DNA from: JAXGXQ01 sp040772685
GTDB lineage: Bacteria > Bacillota > Clostridia > Saccharofermentanales > UBA5734
Assembly: GCA_040772685.1 (NCBI GenBank)
Contig: JAXGXQ010000002.1
Location: 124,001 to 188,000, forward strand
Reading direction: 5' to 3'
Length of the DNA stretch: 64,000 nucleotides
Shown here piece by piece: positions 43,388 to 52,842 of the stretch (its first letter is position 1; every line of letters begins with the position of its first letter). The notes under the pieces are model-generated. The model ran no database searches. It was not told where the DNA came from and saw only the letters and a list, made by a program, of their open reading frames with translations. The translations under genes and the position numbers were made by a program.

Positions 43388-44689
43388 ATGAATCCCAACG
43401 ACTATCCTCAAGGTCTGCTCTTCTCCTCCGAGTTGCAAGCAGAAGTTCGTGACAGATTTGCTAACGTTGACGCCGACAGCTTCGGCAAACGAGTGTTCTT
43501 TGAGAATTCCGGCGGTTCACTTAGGCTAAAGTCCTGCATTCAGGCTTGTATCGACGTCGATTCACACCCTGATTGTCCTGGACGGCACCAGAAGCAGGCG
43601 GATATTCAGGATGCATACGTCAAAAACGGGTACAAAGACCTGCGTATCATTTTTAATACTGAAAAAGGCTCGATTGGCACCTTCCTATCAGCCTCACAGG
43701 CCATGTTCAATATGGTCGGTGCGATCGCTGAAAATGTCCCCGGCTCCAACATGGTAGTCTCCGTACTCGAACATCCCTCTGGTTTTGACTCGGTTGAATA
43801 TTATGCGGAAAAGACAGGGCGTGAACTACGTGTCATGAATAGTAATCCTCGTACCGGCGGTATCGACGTCTCAGAAGTAACTCGTCTTGTGGACGAAAAT
43901 ACCGTCCTGCTTAGCTGTATGTATTCATGCAATATTACCGGCGCGGTAATGGATATCCCAGCTATGGTAAAGGAAGCCCGCAGAATCAAACCCGATATCT
44001 ACATTGTTGTCGATGCCGTACAACATGCTCCTCATGCACCTATTGATCTAAGCAAACTTGATATCGACGCAATGGATTTCGCACCTTACAAATACTTCGC
44101 GCTGCGTGGTTCAGGTGTTGCCTGGATGTCAGACCGTTGCGCCCGATTACCGCATAACCGAATTCTTTGCTACTCAGAGGATACATGGGAACTGGGTAGT
44201 ACAGCCCCACATGTTTTTGCGGGTTTTACTGCTATAGTCGACCATGCCTGCTGGATCGGTTCCCAATTTATTGATAGTGACGACCGAAGAACCTTGTTTG
44301 TCGAGGGAATGCATCGCATAGAGCTGCAAGAACGCGCTCTTCTGTATCGAGCTCTCGAAGGCACACCGGAACTGCCAGGGCTGCGTCATATTCCAGGAGT
44401 CCGGGTTGAGTGTGGCGATAATCCTGACCTGACACAACGCGACTTTATTTTACCAATAGCCTTCGATAATCTTGATTCTACCGCAGCTGCACAAGAGTTT
44501 TGTAAACGTAATGTTTATGTTTTCGAACGCAAATCACCTAGCCATTACTCCAAACGTATTGTCGAATCTTTTGGCCTCGAGGGTGTTATTCGTGTATCAC
44601 CTATCCACTGTAATTCACCTGAAGAAATTGATACTTTCCTGAAAGCCGCAATAGAAATCTCAAAATTGCAACCGAACGATCCGAACTGA
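43388..44689 (+). CDS. class V aminotransferase-fold PLP enzyme, locus A
   Basis: A cytoplasmic fold-type I PLP enzyme. The PLP lysine is Lys235 (FAPYKYFALRGSG), with Asp209 and His213 in VVDAVQHAPH and Asn182 in SCNITGAV. The C-terminal RVSPIHCNSPEEID fits the cysteine desulfurase/kynureninase/isopenicillin N epimerase group, but the SufS/IscS catalytic cysteine loop is not seen. Family members act as lyases, epimerases or aminotransferases; the substrate is unknown. The ATG at 43388 follows CAGGAGG, 16 bases after the M29-like stop. A paralogue at 57554-58840 shares long blocks such as DYPQGLLFS and RVFFEN-GGSLRLK. Confidence 0.85.
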   Translation: MNPNDYPQGLLFSSELQAEVRDRFANVDADSFGKRVFFENSGGSLRLKSCIQACIDVDSHPDCPGRHQKQADIQDAYVKNGYKDLRIIFNTEKGSIGTFLSASQAMFNMVGAIAENVPGSNMVVSVLEHPSGFDSVEYYAEKTGRELRVMNSNPRTGGIDVSEVTRLVDENTVLLSCMYSCNITGAVMDIPAMVKEARRIKPDIYIVVDAVQHAPHAPIDLSKLDIDAMDFAPYKYFALRGSGVAWMSDRCARLPHNRILCYSEDTWELGSTAPHVFAGFTAIVDHACWIGSQFIDSDDRRTLFVEGMHRIELQERALLYRALEGTPELPGLRHIPGVRVECGDNPDLTQRDFILPIAFDNLDSTAAAQEFCKRNVYVFERKSPSHYSKRIVESFGLEGVIRVSPIHCNSPEEIDTFLKAAIEISKLQPNDPN

Positions 44690-44853
44690 AGCATAGCACC
44701 GGAAGCGCGTCTGAACAGTTCGCTAGAGGAACTTATTATTCAGACAATGAGCATTAAAAAACTTATTCAAATTCCTTGACAACAACAAATTCCGAATTGC
44801 CTGAAACACTAGCCAAACATAAAAAAATCAAAAGCAAGAAGGAGAAACATTTT

Positions 44854-46152
44854 ATGAAGAAAGCAATCGTATGGATTTTGCTGCTCACCATGCTCACTGG
44901 TTTGGTCGGTTGCGGCGCTGCTAGTACTACCACCGCTGCAACTGCCGGAACCACAACGGGTGGCGGTGCTGCTGAAGTCATCAATATTGGCCTGTTGGTG
45001 CCCCTGACCGGCACTCAGACCCAGGCTGGGGTTGAAGTTCAAGCTTTGGCAAAACTTCTAGAGGATGCTATTAATGTTGGCGTTGATATCGATCTTCCTA
45101 TAGCTGACGGCAAAGGCCTGCCGGGCCTTGGAGGTGCCAAGGTTAAGTTTATTGTTGGTGACCTTAGCACACCGGATATAGCTGCTATCGAAGCTGAGCG
45201 TCTGATCACAGAACACAAAGTTATCGGCCTTGCGGGCAACTTCTCGAGTGCCTCAACCAAGACTGCAATGGTTCCTGCTGAAAAGTATAAGGCTATCTTG
45301 CTCTCAGAGGGAACTTCTGAGTCTTTAACTACTGCCGGCTACAAATACTTTGGTCGTTCTTACCCAGGTGACGATACTTTTATCCGTGATACTTTCGAGT
45401 ATCTTAAGTTCCTGAATGAGACCAAAGGTGCCAATATCAAAAACATTGCTCTATGTAGCGAAGACACTGAGTTTGGCACAAACATCGCGAAAACGGAACA
45501 AAAGTGGGCCGGTGAGTATGGTTTCAATATTATTGAGAACATTTCTTACAGTGCTCAAGCTTCTAATGTTACCTCTGAAGTACTCCGTCTTAAGCAGGCA
45601 GATGCTGATGCTGTGATCATGAGCTCCTATATCGCTGATGCCCTACTCTATATGTCGACATTTAAAGAGCAAAATTACTTCCCTAAAATGCTGTTTGGCC
45701 AGCGTGGCGGCTTTGCATCTTCTGATTTTATCAGTAAGCTTGGCAATGACGCAGACTATGTCTTCTCAACAGCTCGCTGGAATACTGATTTTAATAGCAA
45801 AATATCTAAAGATCTGGCAGAACTTTACAAAACAAAATATTCTGGCGGCAAAGACTTGATTGGTGACGTGCTTGCTTCCGCCTGGGACGCTTATCTGATT
45901 GCTCTGATCGCTAACCAAGCTGGTTCAACTGACCCTGACAAAATGCGCGCAACCATGACAGAAGGTCTTAAAATTGACGCAGCAAAAGATCCTACTGGCC
46001 TGCCTGGCTACCAGTATGGCGAAAATGGTCAAAACACCAAAACTAGTGCTATCGTATTGCAGATGAAAGATAAAACGTCTGCGACCGTATATCCTCAAAA
46101 GTACGCTTCAGCTGAAGGCATCTATCCTGCACTTAATTGGGACAAACGCTGA
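44854..46152 (+). CDS. LivK-type substrate-binding lipoprotein, locus A
   Basis: This extracytoplasmic receptor of the importer belongs to the type I (Leu/Ile/Val-type) binding proteins. A signal peptide ends in the lipobox LVGC (Cys20), then a short Ala/Thr/Gly linker. The mature part begins INIGLLVPLTGTQTQAG. The ATG at 44854 follows AGAAGGAG; the upstream open frame to 44776 has no signal character. The length is 432 residues. Ligands of this class include branched-chain amino acids, amides, aromatic acids and others. A hairpin at 46183-46236 follows, before the permease gene. Confidence 0.9.
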   Translation: MKKAIVWILLLTMLTGLVGCGAASTTTAATAGTTTGGGAAEVINIGLLVPLTGTQTQAGVEVQALAKLLEDAINVGVDIDLPIADGKGLPGLGGAKVKFIVGDLSTPDIAAIEAERLITEHKVIGLAGNFSSASTKTAMVPAEKYKAILLSEGTSESLTTAGYKYFGRSYPGDDTFIRDTFEYLKFLNETKGANIKNIALCSEDTEFGTNIAKTEQKWAGEYGFNIIENISYSAQASNVTSEVLRLKQADADAVIMSSYIADALLYMSTFKEQNYFPKMLFGQRGGFASSDFISKLGNDADYVFSTARWNTDFNSKISKDLAELYKTKYSGGKDLIGDVLASAWDAYLIALIANQAGSTDPDKMRATMTEGLKIDAAKDPTGLPGYQYGENGQNTKTSAIVLQMKDKTSATVYPQKYASAEGIYPALNWDKR

Positions 46153-46182
46153 CTATACAAAACTGACTGATTTTCGAACTGA

Positions 46183-46236
46183 CCTTATTGGCAGAGGGGT
46201 TCAGCGGCTGATGCTGAACCCCTCGCCTGCATAAGG
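46183..46236 (+). promoter_or_regulatory. intercistronic stem-loop after the locus A binding protein
   Basis: A perfect 12-bp stem, GAGGGGTTCAGC (46194-46205) with GCTGAACCCCTC (46213-46224), sits within outer arms CCTTAT (46183-46188) and ATAAGG (46231-46236). No T run follows. It probably protects or terminates part of the message so that more binding protein than permease is made. Confidence 0.65.
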
Positions 46237-46272
46237 CTGAACGAATATCTGGATGCTTAAGGAGTTAAGATC

Positions 46273-47124
46273 ATGCTAGTCCAGGTTCTGTTTGAAGGAT
46301 TGGCGATGGGAGCAGTATATGCACTGATCGCCATGGGTATCGCACTCGTTTGGGGCGTAATGAATATCCTGAGTTTTTCTCAGGGCGAATTCATGATGCT
46401 TTCCATGTACTTAACATTTTTATTGAACACGAAACTAGGTCTCGACCCCATTTTGTCTATACCTATCGTAATGGCTGTCATGTTCCTCTTTGGTATGTTT
46501 ATTTATCGTCTGTTGATCAGCCGCGCTTTACGCGGGCCAATTCTCTCGCAACGCTTAGTAACTTTTGCTTTAGGTATGGTGCTAATTAACACAATGCTTA
46601 TGGGAGTAGGAGGACAGTACTGGAAGGTTCAGAATCTCATGTTTGAAGGGTCACTAGACCTTGGATTTGTTACCCTTAGCAAACAGAAGCTAGTTCCAAT
46701 AGTTGTATCTCTGGTTGTTACCGCTATCTTGTTTTTGTTCATGAACAAAACTAGAACTGGTAAATCAATCAGTGCGACTTCTCAAGATAAAGGAGCAGCG
46801 GCCTTGATGGGTATTAATACCGAGAGAGCCTATATGATTGCTTTCGGTATATCGTCTGCAATTGCTGGTGCTGCCGGTTGTGCTCTTACTTACTACTACT
46901 ATATTTCACCATCTGTTGGCGCTCCGTTTCTCATCTTCGGTTTTATCGCTGTCTGCCTCGGTGGTTTTGGCAGTATCTTCGGTGCGTTTGTTGGCGGTGT
47001 CATCATGGGCCTGGTGGATCTATTTACCGGTACATATCTCAGCGTGTCATACAAATACCTCGCCGTAATGCTGATCTTCATGTTGATCGTGTCCTTCAAG
47101 CCTAAAGGGCTCTTCGGGAGGTAA
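46273..47124 (+). CDS. LivH-type permease, locus A
   Basis: An inner-membrane permease of the branched-chain amino-acid-type ABC importer, with about eight hydrophobic segments and the family motifs GLAMGAVYALIAMGIALVWG and ILSFSQGEFMML near the start. The 283-residue length is usual. The C-terminal GSIFGAFVGGVIMG is the region that meets the ATPases. The ATG at 46273 follows TAAGGAG. Confidence 0.92.
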   Translation: MLVQVLFEGLAMGAVYALIAMGIALVWGVMNILSFSQGEFMMLSMYLTFLLNTKLGLDPILSIPIVMAVMFLFGMFIYRLLISRALRGPILSQRLVTFALGMVLINTMLMGVGGQYWKVQNLMFEGSLDLGFVTLSKQKLVPIVVSLVVTAILFLFMNKTRTGKSISATSQDKGAAALMGINTERAYMIAFGISSAIAGAAGCALTYYYYISPSVGAPFLIFGFIAVCLGGFGSIFGAFVGGVIMGLVDLFTGTYLSVSYKYLAVMLIFMLIVSFKPKGLFGR

Positions 47125-47128
47125 ACAG

Positions 47129-48175
47129 ATGGAATTGAAAACATCTCTAAAACGCAATCGAACCTTTGTGATAGAGTTTGTCATAATCATGGGCATACTG
47201 ATTATTGTGCCTATGTTTATGTCCCGCCCGTTCCAAATAAATGTTCTTATTCTTTCTGCTATCTGGGCAATTATGGGAATCGGTTGGAACTTCATTGGTG
47301 GCTATACGGGGCAGGTTTCCAACGGCCATGCCATGTTTTACGCTATCGGGGCCTATGTCAGCGCCCTTGCTCTTAAGTGGTTTCAGATTTCACCCTGGAT
47401 CTCAATGTGGCTTGGTGTTGTAATTTCGATGGCCGTAGCCTTCATAATTGGACTGCCACTATTCCGACTGCGTGGGCACTACTTCGCGATTGCCACAATG
47501 GCTCTGGTTGAAAGTACCCGGGTTATCTTTTTGAACTGGGAATGGATTGGTGGTTCTACAGGAGTCAGCTTTTTTGAAAGGGATATGCCGCAATGGTACA
47601 CAATGCAGTTCGTGGAAAAGAAACCCTCCTACTACATCGCACTTGGCTTTATGGCGGCATTCATTTTGTTGACCAAGGCTATGGAAAAATCCAAATACGG
47701 CTATTATTTTCGGGCAATTAAAGCCAATCAGGATTCTGCCGAAAGCTCAGGCGTTAACGCTGCCCGTTATAAGTTGATCGCCTACATGATTAGTGCCGGT
47801 ATTGTCAGCATAGGCGGTGCGCTTTACGCACAGTATATTCAGTACATCGACCCCGCCGTGCTTCTTCCATTAAGCAATTCGATGCTTATTGTTCTTGTAT
47901 GCGTTATGGGTGGTATCGGAACTGTGTGGGGCCCCGTACTTGGCGCTTTCCTTATGACAGCTATTAATGAGTATACCCGGGCGTATTTTGCTAGATTCAG
48001 CGGTCTGAACCTTGTGATTTATGGCGTCCTTGTCATTCTAATCGTTCTTTTTATACCTAACGGCTTAATCTCTTTTGTAAATAAGGAGAAGATAGAAAAT
48101 TTCATGGCTCGTTTTCGTAAAAACAGACTGAAGACCGAAATGGCTTCCCCGAGTCAGAGAGATAGGGAGGACTAG
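47129..48175 (+). CDS. LivM-type permease, locus A
   Basis: The second permease of the locus A importer. It starts 4 bases after livH with a GGGAGG site. Motifs are IGWNFIGGYTGQVSNGHAMF and RLRGHYFAIATMAL, and GGIGTVWGPVLGAF near the C-terminus. About ten hydrophobic segments are seen in 348 residues. The basic C-terminal tail (RFRKNRLK) is probably cytoplasmic. Confidence 0.92.
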   Translation: MELKTSLKRNRTFVIEFVIIMGILIIVPMFMSRPFQINVLILSAIWAIMGIGWNFIGGYTGQVSNGHAMFYAIGAYVSALALKWFQISPWISMWLGVVISMAVAFIIGLPLFRLRGHYFAIATMALVESTRVIFLNWEWIGGSTGVSFFERDMPQWYTMQFVEKKPSYYIALGFMAAFILLTKAMEKSKYGYYFRAIKANQDSAESSGVNAARYKLIAYMISAGIVSIGGALYAQYIQYIDPAVLLPLSNSMLIVLVCVMGGIGTVWGPVLGAFLMTAINEYTRAYFARFSGLNLVIYGVLVILIVLFIPNGLISFVNKEKIENFMARFRKNRLKTEMASPSQRDRED

Positions 48176-48178
48176 AGC

Positions 48179-48910
48179 ATGAGTAATCTGCTTGAAATCA
48201 AAAACGCCAGCAAATACTATGGAGGTTTAAAAGCAAATCATGATATATCCTTTGAGGTTGAAACCGGATCTATTGTCGGTGTAGTCGGACCAAATGGAGC
48301 AGGTAAAACAACTTTGTTCAACTCAATCAGCTGTTCACATCCGCTTACATCTGGCCAGATTATATTTGATGGTAAGGATATTACCGGCATGAAGCCATAT
48401 CAGGTTTGTAAACTTGGTATGGGCCGCACCTTTCAGATTCCCCAGGCGCTTGAGGATATGACTCTGTTGGAAAATATTATCGTCGGCGCTCTCGTCCACC
48501 GCAATAGCGTTTCAGATGCCGAAGCTCACGCACTGGAAGTTTCTGAATTCTGTGAATTGTCCGACTTCAACCATATGCTCGCCAAAAATCTCAACGTTAT
48601 GCAAAAGAAACGACTGGAGATTGCTCGTGCTCTCGGAGGTGACCCTAAATTACTGCTTCTTGATGAAACAATGGCCGGTTTGAATGGTATTGAACGAATT
48701 AATGCCAATAAATTGATACGCAAAATAAACGCAAAGGGAATAACAATCCTGATGATCGAACATGTAATGGAAGTCGTGATGAACGTTTCTGATAAAGTGG
48801 TAGTTATTGTTACAGGCAAGAAACTACTGGAGGATACGCCTAAAGTCGTATCGAGCCATCCTGATGTTATCGATGCTTACCTTGGAGGTGGACACAATGC
48901 TGGTAGTTAA
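48179..48910 (+). CDS. LivG-type ATP-binding protein, locus A
   Basis: One of the two ATPases of the locus A importer. Walker A is GPNGAGKTT (37-45) and Walker B is LLLLDETMAG. The ABC signature is unusual: LNVMQKKRLEIARAL replaces the common LSxGQ. It resembles the LivG branch with LTLxxRKRLE. The locus B LivG has the standard NLPYGHQRLLE form, so the two importers are of different branches. The start at 48179 comes 3 bases after livM; the end overlaps livF by 14 bases. Confidence 0.9.
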   Translation: MSNLLEIKNASKYYGGLKANHDISFEVETGSIVGVVGPNGAGKTTLFNSISCSHPLTSGQIIFDGKDITGMKPYQVCKLGMGRTFQIPQALEDMTLLENIIVGALVHRNSVSDAEAHALEVSEFCELSDFNHMLAKNLNVMQKKRLEIARALGGDPKLLLLDETMAGLNGIERINANKLIRKINAKGITILMIEHVMEVVMNVSDKVVVIVTGKKLLEDTPKVVSSHPDVIDAYLGGGHNAGS

Positions 48911-49604
48911 GAACCTTGTTGCTGGTTATTCGAAAATACCGGCAATCCACAATATTTCTTTCAAGGTCAACGAAGGCAAGATTGTTGCTTTGCTGGGTTC
49001 AAACGGCGCCGGCAAAACGACAGCCTTGCGTGCCATCATTGGCGCGATTCCAACCATGAGCGGAAGCATCGAATATAACGGTAATAGTATTGTTGGCTTG
49101 CCAAGTCACGATATGGTCGGAAAGGGAATCAGTATGGTGCCGGAAGGGCGACGCCTTTTTCCGAAGATGACAGTTATGGACAACTTAAAAATGGGAGCGT
49201 TTTCAATCAAAGACAAGGTGCGCATTCAGAAGAAGCTCGATGAAATCTTCGAAATATTTCCACGCCTGGCTGAACGCAAAAACCAGTTGGCTGGCACAAT
49301 GTCCGGCGGCGAACAGCAGATGGTTGCGATTGGTCGTGGCTTGATGTCTTATCCTAAACTACTTATTCTTGACGAACCCAGTCTGGGCATAATGCCAAAA
49401 CTTGTCGCGGAGATTTTTGACTTCATTAAGAAAATTAATAAATCAGGCGTTACTATTCTGATCGTCGAACAGAACGCCAAGGAAACTCTGGAATTCGCGA
49501 ATTATGCCTATGTTATAGCCAACGGTGAAACCGTGATTGAAGGAACAAATATCGAATTGCTCAACAATGATCGTGTTCAAAAGATTTATCTAGGTATCGA
49601 CTGA
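48897..49604 (+). CDS. LivF-type ATP-binding protein, locus A
   Basis: The second ATPase of the importer. Walker A is GSNGAGKTT, the signature is TMSGGEQQM and Walker B is LLILDEPSLG. I chose the ATG at 48897 (GGAGGTGGACACA before it), inside the end of livG; the upstream open frame is out of context. The length is 235 residues. It completes a five-part K-H-M-G-F set. Confidence 0.92.
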   Translation: MLVVKNLVAGYSKIPAIHNISFKVNEGKIVALLGSNGAGKTTALRAIIGAIPTMSGSIEYNGNSIVGLPSHDMVGKGISMVPEGRRLFPKMTVMDNLKMGAFSIKDKVRIQKKLDEIFEIFPRLAERKNQLAGTMSGGEQQMVAIGRGLMSYPKLLILDEPSLGIMPKLVAEIFDFIKKINKSGVTILIVEQNAKETLEFANYAYVIANGETVIEGTNIELLNNDRVQKIYLGID

Positions 49605-49631
49605 GACGGCTGCTTCAAGGAGAACAGGAAT

Positions 49632-50636
49632 ATGAGACATAGTGAAAAAGAAATACTCGATGTGCTATCAAAAACATTGATAAAGAAAGGGCTTAATGCC
49701 TCTGACGCGCAAGACTGCGCCCAACTCCTGCTGGAAAACAGCCTCGATGGCATATACTCGCATGGTGTTAACCGCTTTCCCCGTCTGGTGTCATACCTTG
49801 ACAAAGGATACATCAAGCCGGATAAGAAGCCTGTGCTGGTGGAATCGCTGGGTGCGCTGGAAAAATGGGATGGTCAGCTGGGCATGGGCAACACAAATGC
49901 GAAGCTAATGATGGAAAGAACGATTGAGCTTGCTCATCAATACGGCATAGGCTGCGTTGCACTGCGGAACACGAACCACTGGATGCGCGGCGGTGCCTAT
50001 GGCCTGCAAGCAGCAGATGCCGGCTGTATTGGCATTTGCTGGACGAATACACAGCCGAATATGCCTGCCTGGGGTGCTAAAGATCGTAGAATTGGCAATA
50101 ATCCTTTGATTATGACTGTACCTAAACCGGATGGCCACATAATGGTTGATGGGGCTATGGCACAGTTTTCATATGGTGCAATTGAAGCTGCGAAAATTGC
50201 GGGCCGTGAGCTGCCAGTGCCTGGCGGGTATGACTCTAAGGGAAACCTGACGCGCGACCCGGCCGAAATCGAAAAAACCTGGCGTGTCCTCCCAATTGGA
50301 TTCTGGAAAGGCTCGGGGTTCTCTATTGCCATGGATCTGATTGCGGCTTGCCTCTCTGACGGGAACACAACCTGCAAAGTTGGCCAATTGAGTGAAGATG
50401 AATATTCACTTTCACAGGTGTTCATAGCTCTCGATGTCACAAAGGCAACACCAGGATATGCTGACCTGGTCGCCGAAACAGTAGCCGACATACGGGCTTC
50501 AGAGCGCATTGACGAAGGGAGTCCGATCCTTTATCCGGGCGAAAAGGAATACCAGACACGTCTGGACAACCTTGCTAATGGAGTGCCAGTCGAGGATTCC
50601 GTATGGAATACAATAATTAATCTGCATAATGCTTGA
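49632..50636 (+). CDS. YiaK-like 2,3-diketo-L-gulonate reductase (Ldh2 family)
   Basis: This NAD(P)H-dependent oxidoreductase belongs to the malate/L-lactate/YlbC family and closely resembles E. coli YiaK (DlgD). Shared stretches include SGVYSHGVNRFPR-type (here DGIYSHGVNRFPR), the catalytic His44, ALRNTNHWMRGGAYG and GAKDRRIGNNPLI. YiaK reduces 2,3-diketo-L-gulonate to 3-dehydro-L-gulonate. The 334-residue length fits. It is 27 bases downstream of livF with an AAGGAG site and 12 bases upstream of a GhrB-like gene. The exact 2-oxoacid substrate may differ here. Confidence 0.82.
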   Translation: MRHSEKEILDVLSKTLIKKGLNASDAQDCAQLLLENSLDGIYSHGVNRFPRLVSYLDKGYIKPDKKPVLVESLGALEKWDGQLGMGNTNAKLMMERTIELAHQYGIGCVALRNTNHWMRGGAYGLQAADAGCIGICWTNTQPNMPAWGAKDRRIGNNPLIMTVPKPDGHIMVDGAMAQFSYGAIEAAKIAGRELPVPGGYDSKGNLTRDPAEIEKTWRVLPIGFWKGSGFSIAMDLIAACLSDGNTTCKVGQLSEDEYSLSQVFIALDVTKATPGYADLVAETVADIRASERIDEGSPILYPGEKEYQTRLDNLANGVPVEDSVWNTIINLHNA

Positions 50637-50648
50637 AACAGGAAAATT

Positions 50649-51635
50649 ATGATGGATAAAAATAAACCAAAAGTATTTGTCAGCTATAAAATAATGCCTG
50701 AAGCGGAGGCTGTTCTGCCAGAGTTCTGTGAGTACTCAAAATGGACCAGAGCAGGCACGCCGAGCGAAGACGAAATAATCACCCTTGCCTGGGGCGCGGA
50801 TGCCCTGTTGGTAGATGGTGCTAATCCTATTAGCCGCAAGGTAGTTGAAGCCTTGCCGCGGTTGCGAATTGTGAGCAATGCCTCTGTTGGCTATAACAAC
50901 TTTGATCTTGCCGCAATGAAAGAACACAACATTATGGGAATGAATGTATCCGGAGCATTGGATGATTCTGTAGTCGATCTTGCCTTGGGCCTGATCATTG
51001 CTTGCGGTCGACGCATATGTGAGCTTGACCAGCTTGTTAAAGCCGGACAGTGGCAGCTAGGTGGTGATGAAACCGAACACTTCGGCCAGGATATCCACAA
51101 TCAGACACTCGGGATTATTGGAATGGGAAGGATCGGCGAAAATCTGGCACGCCGCGCCCGTCTTGGACTCGAAATGAAAGTCCTTTATCATAACCGAAAC
51201 CGTAAGCCTGAAGCTGAAAAACGACTGAAAGTAACTTATGCCACCTTGGATGATCTGTTGGAAAGATCAGACTATGTAGTTTTAATAACTCCAGCAACTG
51301 CAGAGACAAAGCACTTAATGAATCGAGGAAACTTTGCCAGGATGAAACCAACAGCAAGCTTCATTAACGTATCACGTGGCCCTAATGTCGACGAGATTGC
51401 GCTTGCTGAGGCGTTGCAGAACAGGATCATTGCTTCGGCTGCCCTCGATGTATATCAACAAGAACCCATAAATCCGGACAGCCCCCTGCTGCGGCTGAAA
51501 AATCTTATCACCTTACCGCACATCGGTTCAGCCACTGCCGCAACACGTTTGAATATGAGCCTTACAGCCATTAATAATTTGCGTCAGGCCCTGGCGGGGG
51601 AACGTCCTGCTTTGATTGTACCGGAACTGCGCTAA
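50649..51635 (+). CDS. D-2-hydroxyacid dehydrogenase (GhrB-like)
   Basis: A reductase of 2-oxo acids to (R)-2-hydroxy acids, or the reverse. Catalytic residues are Arg243 (SRGPNVDE), Glu272 (YQQEP) and His291 (LPHIGSAT); the nucleotide motif is GIIGMGRIGENLA (155-167). The basic YHNRNRK after strand 2 suggests NADPH use. It resembles glyoxylate/hydroxypyruvate/2-ketogluconate reductase. The start ATG at 50649 is followed by a second ATG; the site ACAGGAAAA precedes them. Together with the YiaK-like enzyme next door, it could invert a hydroxy acid centre through a shared oxo acid. Confidence 0.85.
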   Translation: MMDKNKPKVFVSYKIMPEAEAVLPEFCEYSKWTRAGTPSEDEIITLAWGADALLVDGANPISRKVVEALPRLRIVSNASVGYNNFDLAAMKEHNIMGMNVSGALDDSVVDLALGLIIACGRRICELDQLVKAGQWQLGGDETEHFGQDIHNQTLGIIGMGRIGENLARRARLGLEMKVLYHNRNRKPEAEKRLKVTYATLDDLLERSDYVVLITPATAETKHLMNRGNFARMKPTASFINVSRGPNVDEIALAEALQNRIIASAALDVYQQEPINPDSPLLRLKNLITLPHIGSATAATRLNMSLTAINNLRQALAGERPALIVPELR

Positions 51636-51848
51636 TGCTGCATTTGAAGGTTTCTACAACAAATTAGCAAACAATATCTTTATTAAAACATTTCGGTCTC
51701 CCTCCATCAGAAAATAATGTCCCGATTTGTTGGTCTGGGCATTGTTTCTGCATGAACACACTCAAATTAGTGTTGTCAGGCAATTGCCGGTTAAAAGACC
51801 AGAGATGGTTTAAATTTGCCGTATTCACGGAAAAAAGGAAAAAGAGCT

Positions 51849-52610
51849 ATGATAAAGGAAATATCACTATCAGGTAAAACCGCGCTTATCACAGGTGGTG
51901 CCACTGGAATAGGGTTCGCGATTGCTTCTGAGATGATCGACGCCGGAGCTCATGTAATCATTGTCGGAAGGCGTGAAGCTGTACTTCAGGAAGCTGCAGA
52001 AAAACTCGGTTCAGCCTGCACTTGGCTGTCATTTGACATCACAAATTCAGAGGGGATCCCCGGTTACATCGCCGAAATTGAAGCAAAAACAGCGATAGAT
52101 ATTTTAGTCAATAATGCCGGCATCAACAACAAAAAAGATTATCTAGACTTCACGGCTACGGAATTCGACAGTATTGTAGCGACACAGGCAAAGGCGCCTT
52201 TTATGCTATCGCAAGCGGTAGCGCTCTATATGAAAGCCAGGGGCAAGGGCTGTATCATCCTGATTTCTTCGCTGGCAGCGATCCTCGGCATGCACAACAT
52301 CCAGGCTTACACTGTATGCAAAGCAGGCATAGTCGGCTTAGCGCGAAGCCTGTCACTTGATCTCGCACCACATGGCATCCGGGTCAACAGTCTTAACCCG
52401 GGCTTCGTCTATACTGACATGCTGCGTACAACCAACATTAAGACTCCCGAACGTCTTGAAGAAATATCTGGCCGTACGCCCCTGCGTGGTTTTACCGAAC
52501 CAAAAGACCTTGGTATGGCCGCGGCCTTCCTGGCTTCGGATGCTGCCCGTTTCATAACCGGTATTGACTTGGTTGTCGATGGCGGCATAAGCTCCTCGTT
52601 TTTAATCTAA
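51849..52610 (+). CDS. SDR-family oxidoreductase (gluconate 5-dehydrogenase/KduD-like)
   Basis: A short-chain dehydrogenase of 253 residues. Cofactor motif TGGATGIG (15-22), NNAG, catalytic Ser-Tyr-Lys (ISSLAA and YTVCK) and the C-terminal VVDGG are intact. GRREA after strand 2 suggests NADP preference. I chose the ATG at 51849 with AAAAAGGAAAAAG before it. It probably oxidises a sugar acid or polyol hydroxyl. It is separated from the GhrB-like gene by 213 bases, so it may have its own promoter. Confidence 0.85.
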   Translation: MIKEISLSGKTALITGGATGIGFAIASEMIDAGAHVIIVGRREAVLQEAAEKLGSACTWLSFDITNSEGIPGYIAEIEAKTAIDILVNNAGINNKKDYLDFTATEFDSIVATQAKAPFMLSQAVALYMKARGKGCIILISSLAAILGMHNIQAYTVCKAGIVGLARSLSLDLAPHGIRVNSLNPGFVYTDMLRTTNIKTPERLEEISGRTPLRGFTEPKDLGMAAAFLASDAARFITGIDLVVDGGISSSFLI

Positions 52611-52842
52611 GAATACTCTGCATAAACAGCAAAATACTGTATTTATCACTTTTTATCTTGTTTAACAAATGTTTATGAAGACAGCAAGTTACAAAACGAA
52701 AAAATTACGGTTATTAATAGAAAAACCAAAAAATGTAGGTAAATAAGGAAAAATAGTAGTAATAAATATGGATAATTATATAATAAAACATAATAACGAC
52801 TTCAGCCCAAAGCTTAGATTTAACACATTGGTGGTGAGATGA

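Noticed and set aside
44776..44804. TTGACA as a promoter before the locus A receptor
   Set aside because: No acceptable -10 is found at 16-19 bases downstream.
49632..51635. Sulfolactate degradation (ComC/SlcC pair)
   Set aside because: No sulfo-lyase (SuyAB), sulfopyruvate decarboxylase or sulfonate-type gene is seen, and the Ldh2 member is closer to YiaK.
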